Part shown: positions 40,435 through 47,748 of the stretch, piece after piece
How positions within the stretch are numbered: the first letter of the stretch is position 1
Layout: every line of letters begins with the position of its first letter
From: Nocardioides perillae
Lineage (GTDB): Bacteria > Actinomycetota > Actinomycetes > Propionibacteriales > Nocardioidaceae
Assembly: GCF_013409425.1 (NCBI RefSeq)
Contig: NZ_JACCAC010000001.1
Coordinates: 2,604,001-2,668,000 of the forward strand
Reading direction: 5' to 3'
Length of the DNA stretch: 64,000 nucleotides
Program-made: the position numbers and the translations under genes
Notes under the pieces: generated by a model
The model's database searches: none
What the model was told of the DNA's origin: nothing
Seen by the model: only the letters and a program-made list of their open reading frames with translations

Positions 40435-40899
40435 TCAGGCGTGTCGCGCCGACCGCCGCTGACGCACGAGGCCGACCACGACCACCCCGAGGCCGGTCGC
40501 CACCGCGAGCGCCCACCACCCCTGCCAGTAGTCGCGGCTCAGCAGCGTCGTGTTGGGCTCGTAGCCGCCGATGCCCACCAGCAGCGGCACCGCGACCAGC
40601 GTCGTCGAGCCCAGGACCACCAGCCCGCCGGCCAGCGCAGCTCGCCACGGCCCGGGCAGCACCCGCGCGGCCAGCCACGAGACCAGGACGGTCGCCGGCA
40701 CGAGCACGAGGTCGTGCAGGAGCGCGCCGCCGGCGAGCCAGAGCAGCGCGGAGGTGGAGGCGGCGCGGTCGCCGAGCAGCTCGGCGGCGAGCAGCCACCC
40801 GCCGTACGCCACGAGCGCGACGCCGACGCAGCCGAGCGCGAGCCTCCCGGTCCCCCCGCCCGCCGGCGCCCCGCGCGTCGAGGACCCTGCCCGGCTCAC
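40435..40899 (-). CDS. Four-helix membrane protein of the recA-DUF3046 island
   Basis: The 154-residue product has four hydrophobic helices (LALGCVGVALVAYGGWLLA, ALLWLAGGALLHDLVLVPATVLVSWLA, AALAGGLVVLGSTTLVAVPLLVG, WWALAVATGLGVVVVGLV) and a very basic C-terminus. I recognise no named family. Its GTG overlaps the molybdoenzyme stop (GTGA), so it is probably the fifth and last gene of that operon; it may help anchor or serve the molybdoenzyme. Confidence 0.75.
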   Translation of the reverse strand: MSRAGSSTRGAPAGGGTGRLALGCVGVALVAYGGWLLAAELLGDRAASTSALLWLAGGALLHDLVLVPATVLVSWLAARVLPGPWRAALAGGLVVLGSTTLVAVPLLVGIGGYEPNTTLLSRDYWQGWWALAVATGLGVVVVGLVRQRRSARHA

Positions 40900-42092
40900 G
40901 CCTGCACCTCGAGCCGGCCGACCCACTTCGTCTGCAGGACGCCCGGGCGGTTGGGCGCGATGACCCGGGCCGGGAAGCCGTGGTCGAGGGCCAGCGGGGC
41001 ACCTTCGAGCCGGAGAGCGAGCAGCGTGCGCCCGTCGTCGACGAAGCCCGGCTGCAGCACGCTCGTGCGGAAGGGCCCCTCGGGCTGCAGGGACGTGACG
41101 GTGACCGCCTCCTCGGGCGAGCCCCCCACCAGCGCGACGAGGTCGCGCACGCGGACCCCGGTCCAGGTGCCGGAGGCGCTCCACCCCTCGACGCAGGCGA
41201 TCGGCAGGGTCTCGGTGCGCTGCGGCAGCGCGGCCAGCTCGGCGAGGGTGAGCCGCACGGACCGCTCGCCGCGGACGACCTCGAGCACCCACCCGCCGCT
41301 GGTCGCGCGTGCGACCACGTCGGCCTCGGCCGCCGTCGTGTTGACGGGCAGGCCCTGCGGGCCGTCACCGTCGGTCGTGGCGAGCACGGAGATCCGCCGC
41401 AGGCCGGGCACCGACTGGCCCGCCGTCGCCAGCACCGTGAGGCCCGCCGCGACCCCGGTCGCGCGCAGCAGACCGCGGCGGGTCGGGCGCTCCGGGCCGG
41501 GCCCGGGGTCCTCGTCGACGTCGACCGGGCCCGCGAAGGCGTCGCGGACCAGCGGGAGCTTGACCGCCACGTGCAGCACGATCGAGCCCACCGCCACCCA
41601 GGCCACGGCGTAGTGGGTCGGCCGGAAGGAGAAGGCGAAGGGGTACCACTGCGCGGAGTTGGCGAGGCCCGAGGCGAGCTGGAACACCGCCGTCGCCACC
41701 AGCACCGCCACCGAGGCGCGCTCGACCCCGGTGAGCAGCAGCCGGCGGGTGCGGTGCGGGCCCGGCCGGGGCAGGCGCTGCCAGAAGCGCGGGTAGACGG
41801 TCCAGAGCTTGACCAGCAGCAGCGGCACCGTCGCGGCTCCCGTGACCACGTGGAGGCCCTGGGTGACGCGGTAACCCCAGGCCGGCGAGGTCGGGAACGG
41901 CACCGGGTGCGACGTCTCCTGCGCGTAGTGGCTCACGAGGCCGGTGAGGAAGCAGACGCCGAAGGCGGCCGCGAGCCACACCCCCACCCGGGCCGCGACC
42001 CGGTGCGAGTGCAGCGGGGAGGTGAAGTCGTCCTCCCGCGGCAGCAGGCGCGGGCGCCCGGAGGAGCGGTCGGTGGTGCGCTCGCGTCCCAC
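40896..42092 (-). CDS. Membrane-bound molybdopterin oxidoreductase (sulfite-oxidase fold)
   Basis: The 398-residue protein joins an N-terminal membrane domain of four to five helices (VAARVGVWLAAAFGVCFLTGL onward), with His residues suited to haem b, to a C-terminal sulfite oxidase-type molybdopterin domain. The conserved Cys that ligates molybdenum is in LPIACVEGWSASGTW, followed by VRVRDLVALVG. A twin-Arg-like RRGLLRATGVAAGL lies between the two domains. Members act on sulfoxides or similar substrates; the natural one here is not known. GTG 42092 lies 7 bp past the methyltransferase stop. Confidence 0.85.
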   Translation of the reverse strand: MGRERTTDRSSGRPRLLPREDDFTSPLHSHRVAARVGVWLAAAFGVCFLTGLVSHYAQETSHPVPFPTSPAWGYRVTQGLHVVTGAATVPLLLVKLWTVYPRFWQRLPRPGPHRTRRLLLTGVERASVAVLVATAVFQLASGLANSAQWYPFAFSFRPTHYAVAWVAVGSIVLHVAVKLPLVRDAFAGPVDVDEDPGPGPERPTRRGLLRATGVAAGLTVLATAGQSVPGLRRISVLATTDGDGPQGLPVNTTAAEADVVARATSGGWVLEVVRGERSVRLTLAELAALPQRTETLPIACVEGWSASGTWTGVRVRDLVALVGGSPEEAVTVTSLQPEGPFRTSVLQPGFVDDGRTLLALRLEGAPLALDHGFPARVIAPNRPGVLQTKWVGRLEVQA

Positions 42093-42099
42093 CCCGACC

Positions 42100-42978
42100 T
42101 CAGCGCCCCGGGCGGCCGGGGCGGTCGGGGCGGTCGGGGCGGTCGGGGCGGTCGGGGCGGTCGGGGCGGTCGGGGCGGTCGGGGCGGTCGGGGCGGTCGG
42201 GGCGGTCGGGGCGGTCGGGGCGGTCGGGGCGGTCGGGGCGGTGCAGCACGGCGAACCAGCGGCCGTCGACGTGGTCGAGCAGGCCGAGCTCGAGCCGGGC
42301 CCGCCGCGCCAGGTCGCCCACCGCGTCGGCACCTACGAGGGCCCACCGGAAGGGGCGGCTCTCGACGCCGTCGAGCCGCAGCCGCGACCAGAAGGGAGGC
42401 GTCGCTGTGCCGGGAGCGTCGAGCTCGACGACGACCCGCCCACCGCGGGCGAGGAGCGCCCGCGCTCGCCGCAGCAGCGCGAGCGGGTCGCCACCGATGC
42501 CCAGGTTGCCGTCGGCGAGCAGGACGCTGCCCCACCGTCCCTCGCCCGGCAGCGGACCGAGGACGTCGCGCCGCAGGGCCGGCACCCCGCGCTGGCGGGT
42601 CTGCAGGACGGCCTCGTCGACCACGTCCACGCCCAGGACGTGTCCGCCGCGCTCGGCGAGGCGGGCGCCCATGCGGCCCGGCCCGCACCCGAGGTCGACG
42701 GTGGGCCCGACGCAGTGCGCGAGCATGGCCTCGTCGGCCGCGTCGACCCGGCGCCAGGACTGCACGGGCAGGGCGCTCACCTGCCCGTCGGGACCGACCA
42801 CCTCCACCGCGCTGCCGCGCAGGGCGGCGGTGAAGGCGTCGGTGAACGACAGGCGCGGGCGAGGCACGGGCGGGGGCGGCACCGCGGCTCGGCGCTCGGC
42901 GGCCTGCAGGTGCACCGGGTCCTCCGTGGTCCTGCCGGGGTCGTGGACGTCCAGGTGCCCTGGCAAGGGGCTCGTCAT
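42100..42978 (-). CDS. Class I SAM-dependent methyltransferase with DRP repeat tail
   Basis: The 292-residue protein has SAM motif I VDLGCGPGRMGARLA near residue 92, motif II-like VLLADGNLGIGG, and VVVELDAPG. The last 50 residues are a perfect Asp-Arg-Pro repeat (13 units) encoded by a 9-bp minisatellite. The repeat lies outside the fold, so it may tolerate length change. It overlaps the glycosyltransferase upstream (ATGA) and precedes the molybdoenzyme. Substrate is unknown; context suggests a sugar or lipid-linked sugar product. Confidence 0.85.
   Translation of the reverse strand: MTSPLPGHLDVHDPGRTTEDPVHLQAAERRAAVPPPPVPRPRLSFTDAFTAALRGSAVEVVGPDGQVSALPVQSWRRVDAADEAMLAHCVGPTVDLGCGPGRMGARLAERGGHVLGVDVVDEAVLQTRQRGVPALRRDVLGPLPGEGRWGSVLLADGNLGIGGDPLALLRRARALLARGGRVVVELDAPGTATPPFWSRLRLDGVESRPFRWALVGADAVGDLARRARLELGLLDHVDGRWFAVLHRPDRPDRPDRPDRPDRPDRPDRPDRPDRPDRPDRPDRPDRPGRPGR
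42118..42240. repeat. 9-bp coding minisatellite
   Basis: Unit GGGGCGGTC (minus strand GACCGCCCC, Asp-Arg-Pro) occurs 13 times without a single mismatch, plus partial copies at the ends. Spacing is exactly 9 bp, so copy changes stay in frame. Confidence 0.95.
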
Positions 42979-43670
42979 GCCTCCGCCCGGCGGCCGGCGG
43001 GGCTCGTCGCCGCCCAGGCACGGGCGAACCGCGTGTGCGGGTGGCCCGCCGCCACCGCGGCCGCGTCGTCGACCTCGTCGACGTCGCGCAGTGCGGGGGC
43101 GCCCGCCACCGAGAGCCCCGCCCGCTCCAGCGCGGCGCGCGTCATCGCACCGGTCTCCCCCGTCGACATCGGCACGCCCACCAGCGCCTCCGCCGCCCGC
43201 GGGTCACGCAGCCCGAGGGCCCACCAGCCGCCGTCGTCGGCCGGCGCGAGCACGGCGTCGTGGACGGCCAGCGCCTCCCCCAGGCCGGTGAGCAGGTGCG
43301 CGGTCAGCTGGGGGGTGTCCATGCCGACCTGCACCACGGCGTCGCCGGGCGCGCGGCGGGCCACCTCGCCGTGCGCGTGCGCGAGACGGCGGTCGAAGCC
43401 GCCCGCGCACTGCTCGAAGACGTCGTACGCCGCGAGGGTGCGCCGCAGCTCCGTCGAGCGCGCCGCGTCGGCCAGCTCGCCGGTGAGCGCGACGTGCAGC
43501 CGGTCGGAGCCGACGCCCGCCTCGCACGCGGCCAGCGTGTCGAGCAGCGCGGCCGCGGCGAGGTCGGCGGCCGCCACGTCGCCCACCACCGCGGCGAGGC
43601 GCGTCTTGGCGAGCCCCGGCACCGGCGCCTTGGCGACGACGAGGGCCCGCAGCCCCGGCCCGCCGCTCAC
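42975..43670 (-). CDS. DUF2064/TIGR04282-type glycosyltransferase
   Basis: The 231-residue protein is a GT-A-like nucleotide-sugar enzyme of the DUF2064 family. Family features are VVAKAPVPGLAKTRL near residue 13 (nucleotide site), QVGMDTPQL with the metal-binding Asp near residue 120, and LAPADDGGWWALGL. Some members are annotated for arsenosugar synthesis, but that is not supported here. The GTG start overlaps the stop of the GT2 gene upstream and its stop overlaps the methyltransferase ATG. Confidence 0.85.
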   Translation of the reverse strand: MSGGPGLRALVVAKAPVPGLAKTRLAAVVGDVAAADLAAAALLDTLAACEAGVGSDRLHVALTGELADAARSTELRRTLAAYDVFEQCAGGFDRRLAHAHGEVARRAPGDAVVQVGMDTPQLTAHLLTGLGEALAVHDAVLAPADDGGWWALGLRDPRAAEALVGVPMSTGETGAMTRAALERAGLSVAGAPALRDVDEVDDAAAVAAGHPHTRFARAWAATSPAGRRAEA

Positions 43671-44371
43671 GACAGGACCCGGTAAAAGTCGCGGGCGGCA
43701 CGCACGGTGCCGCGCACCGAGCCCGACACCTTGGAGCGGGTGCCGGCGGCCCGCGGGTGGTAGGCCACGTCGTGCTCGCGGACCCGCCACCCCGCGAGGG
43801 TCACCTTCTGCAGCAGCTCGACCGGGTAGCCGAAGCGCCGGTCCTCGACACCGAGGTCGAGCAGCGCCTGGCGTCGGCACACCCGCATCGGTGCGATGTC
43901 GTGCGCCGGCATCGCGATGCGGCGTCGCAGCCACGCGACCACGAGGCGGTTGCCGGCGCGGGCGTGCCACGGCCAGACGCCGCGCGCGGCCGGGCGCCGG
44001 CGTCCCACCGCCATGTCGGCACGCCCGGAGCGCACGTCGTCGAGCAGCGGCAGCAGGTCGTCGGGGTCGAAGGAGCCGTCACCGTCCATCACCGCGAGGA
44101 ACTCGTGGGTGCCGGCCTCGACACCGGCGTGCACGGCCGAGCCGTAGCCCGGCACCTCCTCGCGCACCACCCGTGCGCCGAGAGCACGCGCCACCTCCGC
44201 GGTGTCGTCGCGCGAGCCGTTGTCGACGACGACGACGGCGAACGCCGACGGCACCCGCGGCAGCAGGTCGCGCAGGGCCGGGCCCTCGTCGCGGCAGGGC
44301 AGCACCAGGTCGCAGACCGCCTCCGCGACGTGCCCGGCTCCACCGGCGCTCCCACCCCCGTGCGGCTCCAT
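43667..44371 (-). CDS. Family 2 glycosyltransferase
   Basis: The 234-residue GT2 protein has the N-terminal LVLPCRDEG and VVVVDNGSRDDTAEVA, the DxD-like VMDGDGSFDPDDL near residue 80, and a C-terminal basic RGTVRAARDFYRVL. It resembles dolichyl-phosphate mannose synthase-like enzymes without the membrane domain. It is the first gene of a five-gene operon. A TACGGT box lies six bases before the ATG with no Shine-Dalgarno. Confidence 0.88.
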   Translation of the reverse strand: MEPHGGGSAGGAGHVAEAVCDLVLPCRDEGPALRDLLPRVPSAFAVVVVDNGSRDDTAEVARALGARVVREEVPGYGSAVHAGVEAGTHEFLAVMDGDGSFDPDDLLPLLDDVRSGRADMAVGRRRPAARGVWPWHARAGNRLVVAWLRRRIAMPAHDIAPMRVCRRQALLDLGVEDRRFGYPVELLQKVTLAGWRVREHDVAYHPRAAGTRSKVSGSVRGTVRAARDFYRVLS

Positions 44372-44377
44372 GCCGTC

Positions 44378-44383
44378 ACCGTA
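44378..44383 (-). promoter_or_regulatory. Candidate -10 box, leaderless GT2 promoter
   Basis: TACGGT on the minus strand ends six bases before the GT2 ATG. It lies in the short divergent region shared with the GT-C-like gene promoter at 44470. Confidence 0.5.
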
Positions 44384-44469
44384 GCCAGGCCACGGGCGGG
44401 GCCACCCTCCCGCTCCCACCCCGTCGTCGCCCGCCCGTCACCCGGGTGGGCGCGCCGGGGGCGACTGCC

Positions 44470-44475
44470 TAGGGT
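44470..44475 (+). promoter_or_regulatory. Candidate -10 box, leaderless GT-C-like gene promoter
   Basis: TAGGGT ends six bases before the GTG start of the plus-strand membrane gene, with no Shine-Dalgarno. This and the box at 44378 form a compact divergent promoter pair. Confidence 0.5.
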
Positions 44476-44481
44476 CGAGGC

Positions 44482-45852
44482 GTGAGCGATCCGCAGCCGA
44501 CCCGCGGCGCCCTCCCCGGCACCCGCGCCGCCTGGACGGGCACGCTCGTGGCCGCCGCCCTCGTCGTGCTCGCCTTCGTGGTGCCACCGCTGACCGGCTG
44601 GGACGTCGCCACCCGGGCGCCCCGCTCGGAGGTCGACGAGGTGCTCTCGCCGCCCCTGCACGGCTGGTGGGAGCCGAAGCTGCTCGGGCCCGGCACGGTG
44701 CCGGCGCTCGTCGTCGCGGTGCTGGGCTGGCGGTGGGCCAGGACGCGGGTCGCCGACCAGCCGTGGGCGCGCCTGCTCGCCACCGCGAGCGCGCTGTCGC
44801 TGGCGTGGTGCCTCTCCCTCGCCCTGGTGGACGGCGCCAGCGGGCTCTCCCGCGTGCTCGGCGGCGACTACGAGTACCTCCCGACCGCGCGCGAGGTCGA
44901 CGACGTGGGCGCGCTGCTCGAGGGCTACGTCGAGCGCATCCCCATCGACTCCCCCGGCGCCTGGCCGACGCACGTGGCGGGTCACCCGCCGCTGATGCTG
45001 CTCTTCTTCGTCGGCCTCGTCCGGCTGGGACTCGGGGGCGACCTCGCCGCCGGGGTGGTCGTGACGGTGCTCGCGGCCTCGCTGCCGGTGGCCGCCGCGG
45101 TCGCCCTCCGGGCGCTCGGTGCGGAGGCGGCGGCGCGCGCGGCACTCCCCGTCCTGACGCTCTCCCCCGTCGCCGTCTTCGTCGCGGTCTCGGCCGACGC
45201 CCTGGCCGCGACCGTCGCCGCGTGGGGCCTGGCCTGCCTGGCGCTGGCGACCCGGCGGTGGGGGTGGGCGGTGCCCGCGGGGCTGCTGCTCGGGACCGCC
45301 ACCTGCATGGCCTACGGCGTGCCCCTGCTCGGCTTCGTCGCCCTGGCCGTGCTCGCGGCCGGTCGGTCGTGGCGCCCGCTCCCGGTCGCCGTGGGCGCCG
45401 CGCTCGTGCCGGTGCTCGCGCTCGCGGCCGCGGGCTACGCCTGGTGGGAGGCCTACCCGGTGCTGCACGACCGCTACTGGGACGGCATCGCCGAGGACCG
45501 CCCCGCGTCGTACTGGTTGTGGGGCAACCTCGCCGCCCTCGCGCTCGTCACCGGACCCGCGGTGTGGGGTGGGCTCGGGGTGCTCACGGCGCGCGCCCGC
45601 CCCCTGCTGCGCCCGTCAGCCGTCGACGGGCTGCGCCCGGTCGTGCTGCTCGCGCTCGGCGCCGCGCTGGCCGTGACCGTCGCCGACCTCTCCCGCATGA
45701 GCAAGTCGGAGGTCGAGCGCATCTGGATCCCGTTCGTGCCGTGGCTGAGCCTGGCCGCGGTGCTGCTGCCGCCGCGGTGGCGGGCCCGGGCGCTCGCGGC
45801 CCAGCTCGTGCTGGCGCTGCTGGTGCAGCACCTGCTCTACACGAGCTGGTGA
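44482..45852 (+). CDS. Multi-pass GT-C-like membrane protein
   Basis: The 456-residue protein has about ten hydrophobic helices and a periplasmic/loop region after the second (SRVLGGDYEYLPTAREVDD). The first large loop contains a conserved-looking GAWPTHVAGHPPLML, resembling GT39/GT-C glycosyltransferases that use polyprenyl-phosphate sugars. It is the only plus-strand gene in the island and its promoter is divergent from that of the GT2 operon. It may use the lipid-linked sugar made by the GT2 enzyme, which is inference. Confidence 0.75.
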   Translation: MSDPQPTRGALPGTRAAWTGTLVAAALVVLAFVVPPLTGWDVATRAPRSEVDEVLSPPLHGWWEPKLLGPGTVPALVVAVLGWRWARTRVADQPWARLLATASALSLAWCLSLALVDGASGLSRVLGGDYEYLPTAREVDDVGALLEGYVERIPIDSPGAWPTHVAGHPPLMLLFFVGLVRLGLGGDLAAGVVVTVLAASLPVAAAVALRALGAEAAARAALPVLTLSPVAVFVAVSADALAATVAAWGLACLALATRRWGWAVPAGLLLGTATCMAYGVPLLGFVALAVLAAGRSWRPLPVAVGAALVPVLALAAAGYAWWEAYPVLHDRYWDGIAEDRPASYWLWGNLAALALVTGPAVWGGLGVLTARARPLLRPSAVDGLRPVVLLALGAALAVTVADLSRMSKSEVERIWIPFVPWLSLAAVLLPPRWRARALAAQLVLALLVQHLLYTSW

Positions 45853-45870
45853 AGCGCCCGCGGTGTGCCC

Positions 45871-46923
45871 TCAGGCGCGCAGCGGTGCGTGGGCGAAGGC
45901 CCGCAGGCCCTCGTCGGGCGTGACCTGGGCGCGGAAGCCGAGCTCGCGGGCCGCCTTCTGCGGCGAGGCCACGACGTGGCGCACGTCGCCGGGGCGGTAC
46001 TGCCCGGTCACCTCGGGCACCAGCGACGAGCCGGTGCCGGCCACGACCAGCTCGGCCACCTCGCGGATGGTGAGGGGGGTGCCCGAGCAGACGTTGTAGG
46101 CCTCGAGCCCCGGAGCCCGCACCGGGTCGGTGGCCGCGACCGCGTCGAGCGCGGCGAGGTTGGCCCGCGCCACGTCGTCGACGTGCACGAAGTCGCGCAC
46201 CTGCCCGCCGTCCTCGTAGACGGTCGGCGGGCGGCCGTGCTCGACGGAGGAGCGGAACATCGCCGCCACCCCGCTGTACGGCGTGTCCCGTGGCATCCCG
46301 GGCCCGTAGACGTTGTGGTAGCGCAGCGCGACCGCCGCGCCGCCGGCCTGCCGGCACCAGGCCGAGGTGTAGTGCTCCTGGGCGAGCTTCGAGGCGGCGT
46401 AGGAGCTGCGGGGGTCGAGCACGGCGTCCTCGCCCACCAGCTCCCAGGCCAACGGAGCGCCGCACACCGGGCACGGCACCTCGAAGTCGCCCGCGTCGAG
46501 GGCGGCGGTCGGCCGCACCCCCGGCACCTGGCGACCGTGGACCGGGCAGGCGTAGCGGCCCTCGCCGTAGACCACCATCGAGGAGGCGAGCACGAGCCGG
46601 CGCACCCCCGCCTCGTGCATCGCCGCCAGCAGCACGGCGGTGCCGAGGTCGTTGTGCGAGGCGTAGAGCGGGAGGTCGGCCACCTGCACCCCGGCGCCGA
46701 CCATCGCGGCCTGGTGGCACACGACGTCGACGCCCCGCAGCAGCGCGTCCCAGCCCTCGGCCTCGCGCACGTCGTGGCGGTGGGTGCCGGGCGGCACCTC
46801 GGTCGAGCCGTGCGCCTGCGGCAGCATCAGGTCGACGCGGACGACCTCGTCGCCGCGCTCCTCGAGCAGACGGCCGACGGCGCCGCCGACGAACCCCGCC
46901 GAGCCGGTGAGGAGGACCTTCAC
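45871..46923 (-). CDS. NAD-dependent sugar epimerase/dehydratase with zinc-ribbon-like insert
   Basis: The 350-residue extended SDR has the Rossmann motif TGSAGFVGG (6-14) and active-site Y175-x3-K179 (SYAASK). An unusual insert at residues 124-156 carries CPVH (126-129) and CPVC (151-154), which could bind zinc. The insert lies after VVYGEG, at the place where the substrate loop of the fold begins. It overlaps the upstream MTA phosphorylase (GTG inside its stop region) and is convergent with the GT-C-like gene. It probably makes or modifies a nucleotide sugar for the island enzymes. Confidence 0.88.
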   Translation of the reverse strand: MKVLLTGSAGFVGGAVGRLLEERGDEVVRVDLMLPQAHGSTEVPPGTHRHDVREAEGWDALLRGVDVVCHQAAMVGAGVQVADLPLYASHNDLGTAVLLAAMHEAGVRRLVLASSMVVYGEGRYACPVHGRQVPGVRPTAALDAGDFEVPCPVCGAPLAWELVGEDAVLDPRSSYAASKLAQEHYTSAWCRQAGGAAVALRYHNVYGPGMPRDTPYSGVAAMFRSSVEHGRPPTVYEDGGQVRDFVHVDDVARANLAALDAVAATDPVRAPGLEAYNVCSGTPLTIREVAELVVAGTGSSLVPEVTGQYRPGDVRHVVASPQKAARELGFRAQVTPDEGLRAFAHAPLRA

Positions 46924-47744
46924 AGGCCAGGCACCTCGTAGGTGAGCTCGAGGCCGTCGGCCCACGACGCGCAGGTGCAGCCGTCGGGGTCGGGCAGGGC
47001 CGCGATCGCGGTGGCGAGGATGCCCTTGAGCCGCTCGGTGTTGGCGGCGAAGAGCGCGAAGACCTCCTCCTGGCCCACGCCCTCGCCGCTCTGCGCGCCG
47101 GCGTCCATGTCGGTGACCAGGGCGACGGCGGCGTAGCACATCAGCATCTCCCGGGCGAGCTGCGCCTCGGGCGCCCCCGTCATGTTGACCAGGGTCCACC
47201 CCTGCGCGGCGTGGTGCAGCGACTCCGCCCGGGTGCTGAAGCGTGGGCCCTCGATCACCACCATCGTGCCGCCGCGCCCCACCGTGACGTCGGCGGCGGC
47301 GACCGCGTCGCCGACCCGTGCGCAGTAGGGGTCGGCGAAGGGCAGGTGCACCGCGCCGCGCTCCACGAAGCTGCCGACGCGGCGGAAGGTGCGGTCGACC
47401 AGCTGGTCGGGCACCACCACGTCGCCCGGCGCGACCTCGTCGCGCAGGCCGCCGACGGCGCAGGGTGCGATGACCTGGCGCACGCCGAGCGAGCGCAGTG
47501 CCCACGCGTTGGCGCGGTAGGGGATGGCGTGGGGCGGGTGCTCGTGCCCCGTGCCGTGGCGCGGCAGGAAGGCGACCCGGCGACCCCCGACCTCCCCGAC
47601 GGCGAGGTCGGCGGAGGGTGCGCCGTAGGGCGTCTCGACGGTGACGTGGGTCGGGTCGTCGAGGAAGGAGTAGAAGCCGGTGCCGCCCACGACGGCGACG
47701 TCGGCGCGCAGCTCGGGCGGGACGGGGTGGGAGGTGTGCGTCAC
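46920..47744 (-). CDS. S-methyl-5'-thioadenosine phosphorylase-like enzyme
   Basis: The 274-residue protein belongs to the PNP/MTAP family. It has VVGGTGFYSFLDD (phosphate loop), FLPRHGTGHEHPPHAIPYRAN, IAPCAVGGLRDEVAPGDVVVPDQ, and EGPRFSTRAES, then NMTGAPEAQLARE. MTAP cleaves methylthioadenosine to adenine and methylthioribose 1-phosphate. The MTG motif points to MTA over other purine nucleosides. Methyltransferase/polyamine by-product salvage is the usual role, but its coupling to an epimerase and an MFS exporter is unusual. Confidence 0.9.
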   Translation of the reverse strand: MTHTSHPVPPELRADVAVVGGTGFYSFLDDPTHVTVETPYGAPSADLAVGEVGGRRVAFLPRHGTGHEHPPHAIPYRANAWALRSLGVRQVIAPCAVGGLRDEVAPGDVVVPDQLVDRTFRRVGSFVERGAVHLPFADPYCARVGDAVAAADVTVGRGGTMVVIEGPRFSTRAESLHHAAQGWTLVNMTGAPEAQLAREMLMCYAAVALVTDMDAGAQSGEGVGQEEVFALFAANTERLKGILATAIAALPDPDGCTCASWADGLELTYEVPGL

Positions 47745-47748
47745 GGGG

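Noticed and set aside
42118..42240. CRISPR array
   Set aside because: The repeats are 9 bp, contiguous and coding, with no spacers and no cas genes nearby.
40896..47744. Arsenosugar biosynthesis cluster suggested by the DUF2064 glycosyltransferase name
   Set aside because: There is no ArsM/ArsS-like radical SAM enzyme and no arsenic gene nearby. The family label alone is not evidence.
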